DNA from: JAICMB01 sp035295125
Lineage (GTDB): Bacteria; Acidobacteriota; Terriglobia; Bryobacterales; Bryobacteraceae
Direction: 5' to 3'
DNA length: 48,702 nt
Assembly (NCBI GenBank): GCA_035295125.1
Contig: DATGJP010000082.1
Span: 1 to 48,702, forward strand
The stretch's first letter is position 1, and the number at the start of each line of letters is the position of its first letter. A model generated the notes under the pieces. That model saw only the letters and a list, made by a program, of their open reading frames with translations, searched no databases and was not told the origin of the DNA. The position numbers were made by a program, and so were the translations under genes. This document shows, piece after piece, positions 38,768-48,162 of this stretch.

Positions 38768-41683
38768 CTTCGCGGAGAACTGCAGTGAGCGTGCCGGAAG
38801 CTGGTTGGTCACGCCGACCAACGGCTGTCCGAAGCCTGGTCCCGGTGTCGTGCCGTTGCCATAGGTTCCGCTATAGCCGACGAAGTTGGCGTGATTGAAC
38901 ACGTTGAACGCCTCGGCGCGAAGGACCAGATGGACGCGTTCCGTGCCGAATGAGAAGGGGCGCTCCAGGAACGGCGCCACATCGTAGATGGGCCGGCCGT
39001 GACCCACGTTTCGGCCTACGACGACGCCGTTGATCAAGGGGCGGTCGGTGGTTGCGCCGGTGTCGCCGCTGTTGTTCACACCCGTCACCCAATTGAACGG
39101 CAGACCCGACGCGAGCGTCGCGATGCCGCCGAACGTGATGTGCAGGGGCATGACGTAGAAGCCGCTCAGCACGAAGCGATGGCGCTGATCGAAGATGGCG
39201 TTGCCGTTTTCAACTTTGCCTGTGAAGTTCGGGTCGTTGGGATTTTGGCCCGGCACGTCGGGATCGACGTTATCGATGGCGTGAGACCAGACGTAGCTCG
39301 CCAGCATTGTCAGGTTGTGGCTGAAGTTATGCGAGAGGTTCACGTTCAGGGCGTCGTAGTAGGCGTAGCCGTCGTTCGTGTCGCTCTGAATCACGGCGTA
39401 GGGTGGCTGAATGCTCGCCGGGTCCGTAGGGCTGCAGGTGAGACCTTTTTGTTGATACCACCATACCCAGTAGGGACGCGTACAGTTTGCAACCTGCGCG
39501 GTGCGGGGCGCGAGTTGGCGATTCGCGGGAGTGGGCGGGTCAACGTCGAGCGGGCGCACGACACGCAGCGTGTGCGAGCCGACGTAGTCGACGCTTAGCA
39601 CCCAGCCGGGCTTGAGGCGGCGTTCGACGCCGAAGGTCCACTGCTCGGTATAAGGATTGAGCAGGGCATTGGGATAGCCAATCAGCGTATTGGTTGGGAA
39701 GAACTGGTTGTAATAGCCGGCATCGCCGGGGCGAAGATAGAGGCTGCGAATGGGAGCGGCGGCGCCCGCGGGGAAGGCGGGCAGTGGTGCAGCTGCGACA
39801 CTCGAGGGGAATCCAACCTGGCCCGGCGCGGCGGTGTAGTTGAAGACACCGGTCGGTCCTGTGAGGGCGTAATTCGCCTGCGAGTTGTCGACCACCTGGG
39901 CATAGTAGATGCCGAAGCCTCCGCGGATCACCGTTTTTCCATCGCCGCGCCAGTTGTACACGAAGCCCACGCGGGGGGCGAAATTCCTGGCGGCATCGGT
40001 AAAGGTCTGGCGTTCGTAGCGCAGGCCGAGATTCAGGGTGAGATCGGGCCGCACGCGGAAATCGTCCTGGACGAACAGCGACCAGAGGGTGTCGTTCACG
40101 GTGTATAGCGCGTTGCCGTAGCTTTGCGTATAACTGCGGACGTTGGCGATGTTGTTCAGGAATGCCGGGCTCTCGCAAACGGAAAGGGCCTGCGTGCAGG
40201 CGTTGTAAACAAACTGGCCGAGGTAGATTGGCCCACCAAATTCCTTGCTGTTGCCGCCGGTGTGAGCGACTATGACGCTGGCGCCGAACTTCACCTGGTG
40301 GCGTCCCCAGAAGGCTGATACCGTATCGTCGGCCTGGTACTGGCGGTTCAGAAGCAGCGCCGATTGCGAGGTGCCCGTTGTGAAGGTGCCGCCGGTCGAG
40401 ATGGGGACCTGGAACTGAGTTCCGAGAACAACGGGATCGAATTCCGTGATAGGCGACGCGAGCTGGAATTGCAGGCGGACGTTGTTGAGCAGCGTTGGCG
40501 ACAGCACGGCGGTTTCGCCGATCTCCTCGGAATAGGTGCGACGCCGGAACACCCGGTCGACGGTGGGGAGACTGTTGCCGCCGACGGTGCCGTTCGGGTT
40601 CGTGTCGTGGAAGCCATCGAGATCGCTGCGGAGAAAGATATTATTGCGGTCGTTGATCTGGTGATCGATGCGGAGAAGGCCGAGCCAGCCGCGGTAGTGG
40701 CCTACGAAGCTGCCGGGGGCGATGGGAGAGATGATGGGCGAGGCGCGGTCCTGGCGGCTGAACTCCCCGGCGACAAAAAAGTAGGTTCGCGCGCCGAGGG
40801 GACCGGAGAATGCGGCGGAAGACTGCCCGAGCGTGTCGCTGGTGATATCGTTTCCGCTGGCGGCGTTCGTCGATGTGAAACCCGAGAGTTTGGCTTCGGG
40901 GCCCGCGGGACGCCATATCTCCAATAACTCGCCGTGGAAGCGGTTGCTGCCAGTCTTTGTGACGATGCTGACCACGCCGCCCATGCTGGCGCCATACTCG
41001 GCGGAGAAGGAGTTCTCGAGAACCTTCATCTCCTGAACCGCGGCCAGCGGGACGTTGGTGAAATTGGTCTGGCGGCCCCAACTGTCGTTCCCGGTTGCGC
41101 CGTCGACGATAAAGGTGGTCTGGCGTCTTCCCGAGCCGTTGGTGGTGAACAGGTTCTGGTTCATGAATACGTCGCCCTGGTTAATGGCGGGGCGATTAGC
41201 GGCGTTTAATAACGGGAGATAGCTGACGCGGCGGTTGGGCAGCGGCATTTCCTGCGCCTGGGTGGCGGTCAAAAGATCGCCGAGCTGGGGTTCGTCGGTG
41301 CGCACTTCGCCGACTACGCCCGTCACGGTGACCTGTGCCTTCTCCTGGGCGACATTCAGTTCGAGATTCACATTGGCGGTTGTGCCGCCGGTCAGTGCCA
41401 TGCCGGTTAGTTGGGCGACCGCAAAGCCGGATTTTTCGGCCCGGATATCGTATCGGCCTGCGATGGGAAGCCCGCCGATGGTGAAGTCACCGCTCGCGTC
41501 GGTTTGAGCGGAGCGCTCGACGTTTGTAAGAGTGTTTTTGACGGTGACGCGGACATCGGCGACTGCAGCGTGGCTTTGATCGGTTATACGCCCATGAACG
41601 GTGGCCGTATCGGGTGTCTGTGCCGCGAGCAGGAAAGGCAATACTAATGGCACCCGCGATAATACCGAGAAAGATCGAGACAT
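38756..41683 (-). CDS. Oar-like TonB-dependent receptor (copy 1)
   Basis: This encodes 975 residues with a signal peptide (LSRVPLVLPFLLAAQ). Residues about 27-110 are a carboxypeptidase-regulatory-like domain (TVHGRITDQSHAAVADVRVTV, GDFTIGGLPIAGRYDIR). A plug domain follows (EMPLPNRRVSYLPLL, TTFIVDGATGN, SAEYGASMGGVVSIVTKTGSN). A large beta barrel ends in a terminal phenylalanine (SLQFSAKLNF), the signal read by the BAM complex. It would import a bulky ligand across the outer membrane with TonB, but no substrate partner such as a SusD-type gene is nearby. The overlap with the patatin gene involves only stop regions. Length and domain order are normal for Acidobacteria. Confidence 0.93.
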   Translation of the reverse strand: MSRSFSVLSRVPLVLPFLLAAQTPDTATVHGRITDQSHAAVADVRVTVKNTLTNVERSAQTDASGDFTIGGLPIAGRYDIRAEKSGFAVAQLTGMALTGGTTANVNLELNVAQEKAQVTVTGVVGEVRTDEPQLGDLLTATQAQEMPLPNRRVSYLPLLNAANRPAINQGDVFMNQNLFTTNGSGRRQTTFIVDGATGNDSWGRQTNFTNVPLAAVQEMKVLENSFSAEYGASMGGVVSIVTKTGSNRFHGELLEIWRPAGPEAKLSGFTSTNAASGNDITSDTLGQSSAAFSGPLGARTYFFVAGEFSRQDRASPIISPIAPGSFVGHYRGWLGLLRIDHQINDRNNIFLRSDLDGFHDTNPNGTVGGNSLPTVDRVFRRRTYSEEIGETAVLSPTLLNNVRLQFQLASPITEFDPVVLGTQFQVPISTGGTFTTGTSQSALLLNRQYQADDTVSAFWGRHQVKFGASVIVAHTGGNSKEFGGPIYLGQFVYNACTQALSVCESPAFLNNIANVRSYTQSYGNALYTVNDTLWSLFVQDDFRVRPDLTLNLGLRYERQTFTDAARNFAPRVGFVYNWRGDGKTVIRGGFGIYYAQVVDNSQANYALTGPTGVFNYTAAPGQVGFPSSVAAAPLPAFPAGAAAPIRSLYLRPGDAGYYNQFFPTNTLIGYPNALLNPYTEQWTFGVERRLKPGWVLSVDYVGSHTLRVVRPLDVDPPTPANRQLAPRTAQVANCTRPYWVWWYQQKGLTCSPTDPASIQPPYAVIQSDTNDGYAYYDALNVNLSHNFSHNLTMLASYVWSHAIDNVDPDVPGQNPNDPNFTGKVENGNAIFDQRHRFVLSGFYVMPLHITFGGIATLASGLPFNWVTGVNNSGDTGATTDRPLINGVVVGRNVGHGRPIYDVAPFLERPFSFGTERVHLVLRAEAFNVFNHANFVGYSGTYGNGTTPGPGFGQPLVGVTNQLPARSLQFSAKLNF

Positions 41684-41748
41684 GGCAGGAAAAACAACCA
41701 GCCTACTGTAAGGTTGTCCTTACTACCATCGATCGTATTGAGGCGTGA

Positions 41749-44415
41749 TTAAACGCGCAATGCCTCCATGGGATATATCCGAGCGGCGCGACGGGAGGGC
41801 ACGAAGCTCGCGACTACCGCGACGGCAGTGAGAAGGGCGGCAACGGTGCAAAGGGTAGTGGGATCGTAGGGGCTGACCTGAAACAACACGCCGGTGTGTT
41901 TGTGAGGCAGGAGGTAGAGCGCGCCGCGCAACGTATATCCGAGGACGACGGACGCGCCGAGGCCTGCGCTCACGCCGCCGAGGGCCAGGGTGGCGCCTTG
42001 ACGCACGATGGAGCGTGTGACGTTCGGGACAGTTGCGCCGAGGGCCATGCGGATCGCAATTTCGCGGGTGCGCTGCGCGACGGAGTGAGATATGACACCG
42101 TACACACCCAGCACCGCGAGGATGAGGGCCACGGCGGCGAACGTCACAATCATGGCCATATAAAAACGAGTCTCGCCGAACGATTTAGAGATGCGATCGT
42201 CCATTGTGCGGATGGCGTAGAAGGCCTGGTCCGGGTCGATGGCGAGCGCCTGCCGGCGTATCTCGGCTGCAACGCCGGCCGCCTCGATGTTCGTGCGGAG
42301 CACGAGGTCAACAGAGGAGGACGGGTTCTGCTGCAGGGGCTGATAAATGTCGGTGAAGGGAACCTCGTCGATTCCGAGCTCCTTGACGTTTGCGACCACA
42401 CCGACGATCAGAACAGGGCGGGGAAGCGGTTTGCGCAGCAGAATGAGCCGCTGCCCGACGGGGTCCTGACCGTTGAACAGGGCATTTGCGAGATTCTCAT
42501 TAATGATGGCTACCGCCTGCGAATCCGGGCCATCGGCAGGCGTGAAGTAGCGTCCGCGGCGCAATGGAATTCCCATCATCTGAAAATAGTTCGGGGTGAC
42601 CATGCGATTGAGCGAACTGGGTTCGTCGCCTTTGACTGGGCGCTCTCGTCCGTCGATGACGAAGTCCACCGATGGCGTGCCGGTTAAAGGAATACTGCTG
42701 GTTGCGGCCGCCTGATTGACTCCTGGAACCGCGCCGGCGACCGCAAGAAGCTGTTCGTAGAAAGCCAGGGCCCGGGAGGGGCCCGAATACTTCGTTTGTG
42801 TCGGCGAGGTGCGCATGGTGAGCAGATTGTGCTGGTCGAAGCCCGGCGAGGTGGCTTCCAGGCGGAGCATACTTTGAATAAATAGTCCGGCGCCTGCCAG
42901 CAGCACTGTGGCAAGTGCGATTTCGACTCTTACGAAGGCTCTTCGAATGCGCTGGTGGCCGGCCGAACCCGAACTCGATCGGCCGCCTTCCAACAGGCGC
43001 TGGCTCAAGCCTCCCCGCGAGACAAACAACGATGCGATGAGACCGGCAAACAGGGTAGCGAGCAGCGTGATCGCTACGGCTACAACCAGGACCCGTTCGT
43101 CCATGCCACTATCGGCGTTGAAGCGGGCCAGCGAGTCGTTCTCGAAATGGCGCAGCAGGCTCGCACCCCAGGCGGCGAGGAGAATGCCCAGTGCTCCACC
43201 AAGGACTCCGAGCAGACCGGTTTCGGTGAGGAGCTGCCGAACCAAGCCGCCGCGGCCTGCCCCCAGCGCGGCGCGGACTGCGAATTCGTGGGTGCGGCCA
43301 ACCACTCGGGTGACGAGCAGATTGGCGGTGTTTGCGCATGCGATGAGGAGAAGCAAAGAGACCGCGCCTAAGAGGAACAGAAGCTTGGGGCGAAAGTAGC
43401 TGGTGCTGTAATCGCGCAGCCAGATGAGCGACGGACGGAGGTTGGCGTTGGAGTCCCGGTTCGCCTGGCGCAGGGCGGCTGCGACAGTGTCCATCTGCGC
43501 CGCGGCCATTTCGAGCGTGAGGCCTGGTTTGAAGCGCCCAACGACCACCAGGTCCCGGGTGTTCCGGTCGCGCAGTTTCCCGGCGCCGAAGGGTAGCGGG
43601 AAATAGAGGTCGGCGTCGAAATCGGCTTGCAGCCTGGGCGCGATTCCAATGACGATATAGGCTGTACCATTTAGCGTAATTGTCTTGCCTATTATTTCGC
43701 GATTCGAGGCAAATCGCCGCTCCCAAAAACCGTGATTCAGGAGAGCGACATGGTTTCGGCCCGGGCTATCCTCACCGCGCGCGAAGTCGCGGCCGGGAGC
43801 CGGCGCGACGCCCAGTGTCGAGAAGAAGTTCGCTGAAACCGCGCTTGCATGCACCCGCTCCGGCTGCGAGATGCCGCCCATGTTGAATGCGCTGGACCAC
43901 TGGAAGGCGGCGAGTTGGGGGAAGGGGCCCGGCTGCGCGGACCAGTCGAGGAAATCGGGAGCGGACACGCTGGTGTTGCGACCGTTCTTTACATTGACCA
44001 TCTGGACTACGGCAAGACGGTTGGGATTCGTATAGGGGAAGGGCTTCCAGAGCACGGCGTCGGTGATGCTGAAAACGGATGCGGTTACGCCGATGGCCAA
44101 TCCCATCGTGATCATGATGGTCAGGGTGAATCCGGGGGTTCGGCGGCACATACGGAGGCCGTAGCGAACGTCACGCAAGAGGACATCAATGAACGGGAGG
44201 CTGCTTTGATCGCGATACGCTTCTTTGGTTTGTGCGACGCCTCCGAATTCCCGGATGGCAGCGCAGCGCGCATCGGCCGGAGTCATGCCGCGGCGGATGT
44301 TCTCGTCGACCGCCATTTCCAGGTGGGCGCGCAGTTCGTCGTCGAAGTCCTGTTCCAGGCGGGATAAGTGGAATCGGCTCTTCAGGCGAGCTGTGAGGAC
44401 TCGTAGGTCGATCAC
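41749..44415 (-). CDS. ADOP-type ABC transporter permease (copy 2)
   Basis: This encodes about 888 residues. GTG 44415 is preferred over the longer frame from 44502 because AAGGAGG lies four to five bases upstream, and the product then opens in the usual way (IDLRVLTARLKSRFHLSRLEQDFDDELRAHLE). Tandem MacB/FtsX halves follow: a first helix (FTLTIMITMGLAIGVTASVFS), a periplasmic domain, an FtsX helix block (LFLLGAVSLLLLIACANTANLL) and a second half ending PSRRAARIYPMEALRV. It lacks an ATPase and any padR gene beside it. The palindrome 34 bases upstream is a candidate regulatory site. It lies between two TonB receptors, but orientation differs from the second. Confidence 0.92.
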   Translation of the reverse strand: MIDLRVLTARLKSRFHLSRLEQDFDDELRAHLEMAVDENIRRGMTPADARCAAIREFGGVAQTKEAYRDQSSLPFIDVLLRDVRYGLRMCRRTPGFTLTIMITMGLAIGVTASVFSITDAVLWKPFPYTNPNRLAVVQMVNVKNGRNTSVSAPDFLDWSAQPGPFPQLAAFQWSSAFNMGGISQPERVHASAVSANFFSTLGVAPAPGRDFARGEDSPGRNHVALLNHGFWERRFASNREIIGKTITLNGTAYIVIGIAPRLQADFDADLYFPLPFGAGKLRDRNTRDLVVVGRFKPGLTLEMAAAQMDTVAAALRQANRDSNANLRPSLIWLRDYSTSYFRPKLLFLLGAVSLLLLIACANTANLLVTRVVGRTHEFAVRAALGAGRGGLVRQLLTETGLLGVLGGALGILLAAWGASLLRHFENDSLARFNADSGMDERVLVVAVAITLLATLFAGLIASLFVSRGGLSQRLLEGGRSSSGSAGHQRIRRAFVRVEIALATVLLAGAGLFIQSMLRLEATSPGFDQHNLLTMRTSPTQTKYSGPSRALAFYEQLLAVAGAVPGVNQAAATSSIPLTGTPSVDFVIDGRERPVKGDEPSSLNRMVTPNYFQMMGIPLRRGRYFTPADGPDSQAVAIINENLANALFNGQDPVGQRLILLRKPLPRPVLIVGVVANVKELGIDEVPFTDIYQPLQQNPSSSVDLVLRTNIEAAGVAAEIRRQALAIDPDQAFYAIRTMDDRISKSFGETRFYMAMIVTFAAVALILAVLGVYGVISHSVAQRTREIAIRMALGATVPNVTRSIVRQGATLALGGVSAGLGASVVLGYTLRGALYLLPHKHTGVLFQVSPYDPTTLCTVAALLTAVAVVASFVPSRRAARIYPMEALRV

Positions 44416-44448
44416 CCTGCCTCCTTGGGTTCGATCATATGGCAGAGT

Positions 44449-44467
44449 CCTGTTGAATGTCAACAGG
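44449..44467. promoter_or_regulatory. Palindrome upstream of ADOP copy 2, candidate operator
   Basis: CCTGTTGA-ATG-TCAACAGG is a perfect inverted repeat of eight bases with a three-base spacer. It lies in the control region between the divergent ADOP and TonB-receptor genes, 34 bases before the ADOP start. The symmetry and size suit a dimeric repressor such as PadR. The assignment is inferred. Confidence 0.5.
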
Positions 44468-44600
44468 GAAGTGTTCCGGAGCCGTCGAAAGGGCGGATTC
44501 ATCGCCCTTATCGGTTGAATTCATTTGACAAGGTGGCGGCAATCTGATACATAGATACAACACCTCTGTACGTGTGCTGCAAGAGGAAAGGGGCTACTCC

Positions 44601-47600
44601 ATGAAAAAGCTGTCACTAGCCCTGCGCGTTGTGCGCAGGGAACGGTTATCGCAGTTACAAGTGTGCGCACTGATAACTGTATTGTTGATTTTCACCTTCC
44701 TGGCTTCGCCGCTCTTTGCACAGGACGCGACCGGGCGCATCGTCGGTTTCGTGACTGACCCGTCCGGCTCGGTGGTTCCAAAAGCAAAGGTTGTGGCTAC
44801 GAATGTGGAGACGGGTGTTAACAATGAAACGACAACGGGCGACGACGGAGGCTTCCAGATTCCGCTGTTGCCGATCGGGATGTACAGGATTTCAGTGGAA
44901 GCCCCAGGCTTCCGGAAAGTAGTCACCGAAGCGCAGAAGCTGGAGATTAACCAGTCGCTTAGAGTTGACGCGAAGCTGGATGTAGGCGCCACAACGGAAA
45001 CCGTGCAGGTGGAAGCGAATGCTTCGGGCGTTGAGACGGTTGCGGCCGCGCTGGGCAATTCGGTGACGGGTACGCAGATTGCCGAGGCACCGCTGAATGG
45101 ACGCAACCTCATGAGCTTGGCGACGCTGCTTCCCGGCGTCATCCCGAACAGTTCGTTCACCACGGCGGGCGGAACCGGCTTCAGCGTTGCGGGCGCCCGG
45201 CCGGACTCAATCACGTTCCTGCTCGACGGCGGCATGAATACGAATTTGCTGAATAACGGCCTGGTGCTGAATCCGAATCCGGATGCCGTCGAGGAGTTTC
45301 GCATCTCGACGAGCAACTATTCGGCGGAATACGGACGCAATGCCGGCGGCATCGTCAGCGTCGTCACCAAGGCGGGTACGAATACCTTCCATGGTTCGGC
45401 CTACGAGTATGTTCGCAATAACGATTTCAACGCCAATTCGTTCTTCAACAATGAAAACGGACTGCCAGTATCGATTCTGAAGCGCAACCAGTTTGGCGCC
45501 GTAGTGGACGGACCTGTGCTGATCCCGAAAGTCTTCAACGGTCGCAATCGTTTCTTCTTCACGATGGCGTACCAGGGCCAGCGGCAGACGCAGGTGCAGA
45601 CGTCGTCGGGTATTGGAACTTTCACACCCGCGGAGCTGACCGGTGACTTCTCGCATTCCGGTCCGAAGGGCGGCCCCGATCCACTGGTGGCCTCGTTCCT
45701 GCAGAAGTATCCGTTTTTCCAGTCGAACCCGTCTCTGGCGGCTCAAGCCATCATCGATCCTTCGAAGATCGATCCCGTTGCCCAGAAGTTCATCAAAGCC
45801 GGCTTGATTCCCACATCTCCGACAGGCACTCTGTTCTACACGGCCAACGCTCTGGACAATCGTGATGAGTTGACCGAGCGCCTGGATTTTGCGGTGACGG
45901 ACCGGGATCGCCTCTCGGTCACGTTAGGCTCGAGCCGAAATCCCGTACTGACTCCTGGGAACCCGGGGTATCCCTATTCCGGAAACGTCCATCACTATCT
46001 CGGAAACTTCAGCTACACAAAGATGATCTCGCCTTCGGTGCTGAACGAATTCCGTTTCACGGCACAGCGCAATGCCGGCTTACAGGCGGTACCTGCCTCG
46101 ACGCTGCCGACGCCTGCCCAACTTGGGATGGCCATTACCCCGGACGATCCGACTGGTCCGCCGTTACTGGGATTTGCCAGCGGACTCACCACCGGTTTCA
46201 GTCCGCAGGGACCGACCGCGCTGATCGACAACACCTATACGTGGAGCGATGGGTTGACGTGGAACAAGGGCAAACATAGCATGAAGTTCGGTTTTGCCTA
46301 CACGCCCTACCAGGACAACACGGTTTACGATTTCTACGTCAACGGTGAAATGTTCTTCGATGGCACCGGAGGCGGTATCGGATCGATGAACGATCGCGCC
46401 GACTTCCTGTTCGGCATGCCCGATCAATACTTCCAGGCCCCTCGCGCACCCAGCAACATCCGCACGCACAACGTTTCGTTCTACGCGCAAGACGAGTGGA
46501 AGGTCCGGCGGAATCTGACTCTGAGTTTCGGAATGCGTTATGAGTACAGCTCACCGAAACAGGATTTGCAGGGCCGCTCGTTCTCGCTGCTTTACGGGAC
46601 GCAATCGACGGTGTTCCCCAACGCTCCGAAGGGTGAACTGTTCCCCGGAGATGCACAGGCTCCGCGCGGATCGAATTTCCCGGATCGCAACGACTGGGCT
46701 CCTCGCTTTGGTTTCGCTTGGGATCCGAAGGGCGATGGCAAGACCAGTATTCGCGGTGGCGTCGGGGTTTTCTACGACATCCTGAAGGCGGAGGACAACC
46801 TGCAGTTTAACGGCCAGGTGCCGTTCTTCGCGGCGGCCACACTGTTCTTCAACCCGCTGACAGGGAACCCGACCGGTCCGCTGAACATTCTCAGCACGCC
46901 TTACGTAGCGGGCGGGCAGGTGAATCCATTCCCGTCGCAGCCGGTGAACCATAACATCAATTTCGCCGCTGCCGGGTTCCTTCCCACCGGAGGGAGCGGC
47001 GTATACTTCGTGAATCCCAACCTGCGCACGCCGTACGTGTATCAGTACAATCTGAGCATTCAGCGGGAGATCATGCGCAACACCACCATCGAGGTGTCGT
47101 ACATCGGCTCGGATTCGCACAAGCTGACTTCTCTCTTCGATTCGAATCCGACGGCGCTTGGCACTTCAACTCGTATCTTCAACCTGCAGCCGGGCGTTGC
47201 CCCGGGGTCGTTCAGTTATGCGGATACGTTTGGGAACGTTGGGGGCGCGCATTACAATTCGATGGCCCTCGGGTTCAGCCGGCGCTATACGGAAACGCCA
47301 TTCGGAGCGTTGGCGTACCAGGTTTCTTACACCTATGGGCGCTCTATGGACAACGTCTCGGGCTTCCGTTCGACGAATAGCCGCGTGCCTACCTACAATT
47401 GGAACCAGTTCTGGGGGCCGTCGGACTTTGATCTGGAGCACTACGTCGCAATTAGCGGCTCCTGGAATCTTCCTTTTGACAAGTGGGGCGGACCGAAGCG
47501 GTTATTGGGCGGCTGGACGCTTTATCCGATAGCGACCTGGCGTTCCGGGCAGGTGCTGAACGTGAAGTCGGGCATCAGCCGCACGGCCACCAAGACTGGA

Positions 47601-48023
47601 CCTTCGGGTTACGGAGATCCGGAACTGGTACAGGCCAACCTTGTTAGTGCGCTCTCGTTCTTTGATCCTCACGGCTACCAAACCCTCGTGAATGCGTCGG
47701 GCGCAAATCGGACTGGAAATTTCTACTTCAGTCCGGCATCATTGGCCCCAGTTCCCGCGGCCTTCACTGGCGTAACGAATTACGGTTCGCTTGGCCGCAA
47801 CTCATTCCGCGGACCTGGCCTTGGCAACCTGGATGTAACCATGGCCAAGGACATCACGATCAAGGAGCGGGCCCGTTTTGAACTCCGGTTTGATTTCTTC
47901 AATGTGATGAATCACACGGAGTTTGGCAATCCGAGCACAAGCATCACTAGTTCGTTGTTCGGACGGATCACCACCACGAGCGATCCTCGCATTATCCAGC
48001 TCGCGGGGCGGTTTTCGTTCTAA
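44601..48023 (+). CDS. Oar-like TonB-dependent receptor (copy 2)
   Basis: This encodes 1,140 residues from ATG 44601, which has AGGAAAGGGG about eight bases upstream. The long signal region (ALITVLLIFTFLASPLFAQ) is followed by a carboxypeptidase-regulatory-like domain (GRIVGFVTDPSGSVVPKAKV), a plug (APLNGRNLMSLATLLPG, ITFLLDGGMNTN, SAEYGRNAGGIVSVVTKAG) and a barrel containing GKHSMKFGFAY, QDEWKVRRNLTLSFGMRY and SYTYGRSMDN. The chain ends ...IIQLAGRFSF, with a terminal Phe. It is longer than copy 1 and not closely identical to it. It would be a TonB-powered outer-membrane importer or an adhesin-like protein. A strong terminator follows 28 bases after the stop. Confidence 0.94.
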   Translation: MKKLSLALRVVRRERLSQLQVCALITVLLIFTFLASPLFAQDATGRIVGFVTDPSGSVVPKAKVVATNVETGVNNETTTGDDGGFQIPLLPIGMYRISVEAPGFRKVVTEAQKLEINQSLRVDAKLDVGATTETVQVEANASGVETVAAALGNSVTGTQIAEAPLNGRNLMSLATLLPGVIPNSSFTTAGGTGFSVAGARPDSITFLLDGGMNTNLLNNGLVLNPNPDAVEEFRISTSNYSAEYGRNAGGIVSVVTKAGTNTFHGSAYEYVRNNDFNANSFFNNENGLPVSILKRNQFGAVVDGPVLIPKVFNGRNRFFFTMAYQGQRQTQVQTSSGIGTFTPAELTGDFSHSGPKGGPDPLVASFLQKYPFFQSNPSLAAQAIIDPSKIDPVAQKFIKAGLIPTSPTGTLFYTANALDNRDELTERLDFAVTDRDRLSVTLGSSRNPVLTPGNPGYPYSGNVHHYLGNFSYTKMISPSVLNEFRFTAQRNAGLQAVPASTLPTPAQLGMAITPDDPTGPPLLGFASGLTTGFSPQGPTALIDNTYTWSDGLTWNKGKHSMKFGFAYTPYQDNTVYDFYVNGEMFFDGTGGGIGSMNDRADFLFGMPDQYFQAPRAPSNIRTHNVSFYAQDEWKVRRNLTLSFGMRYEYSSPKQDLQGRSFSLLYGTQSTVFPNAPKGELFPGDAQAPRGSNFPDRNDWAPRFGFAWDPKGDGKTSIRGGVGVFYDILKAEDNLQFNGQVPFFAAATLFFNPLTGNPTGPLNILSTPYVAGGQVNPFPSQPVNHNINFAAAGFLPTGGSGVYFVNPNLRTPYVYQYNLSIQREIMRNTTIEVSYIGSDSHKLTSLFDSNPTALGTSTRIFNLQPGVAPGSFSYADTFGNVGGAHYNSMALGFSRRYTETPFGALAYQVSYTYGRSMDNVSGFRSTNSRVPTYNWNQFWGPSDFDLEHYVAISGSWNLPFDKWGGPKRLLGGWTLYPIATWRSGQVLNVKSGISRTATKTGPSGYGDPELVQANLVSALSFFDPHGYQTLVNASGANRTGNFYFSPASLAPVPAAFTGVTNYGSLGRNSFRGPGLGNLDVTMAKDITIKERARFELRFDFFNVMNHTEFGNPSTSITSSLFGRITTTSDPRIIQLAGRFSF

Positions 48024-48050
48024 CTTTCAGGCACTACGGTTTAGTAAAGT

Positions 48051-48087
48051 CGAAGGCGGGGTGCGAGCCCCGCCTTCGTTGTTTTTG
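48051..48087 (+). terminator. Rho-independent terminator after the TonB receptor
   Basis: CGAAGGCGGGG at 48051-48061 pairs fully with CCCCGCCTTCG at 48068-48078 (11 GC-rich pairs, loop TGCGAG), followed by TTGTTTTT. This is a classical intrinsic terminator for the receptor gene. Confidence 0.92.
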
Positions 48088-48162
48088 AACACACCAACCT
48101 AGCGTTACTTTTTCCACAAACCGGAATCGTCGAGGGCTGTAAGGCCGCGATGGACTGCTCGT

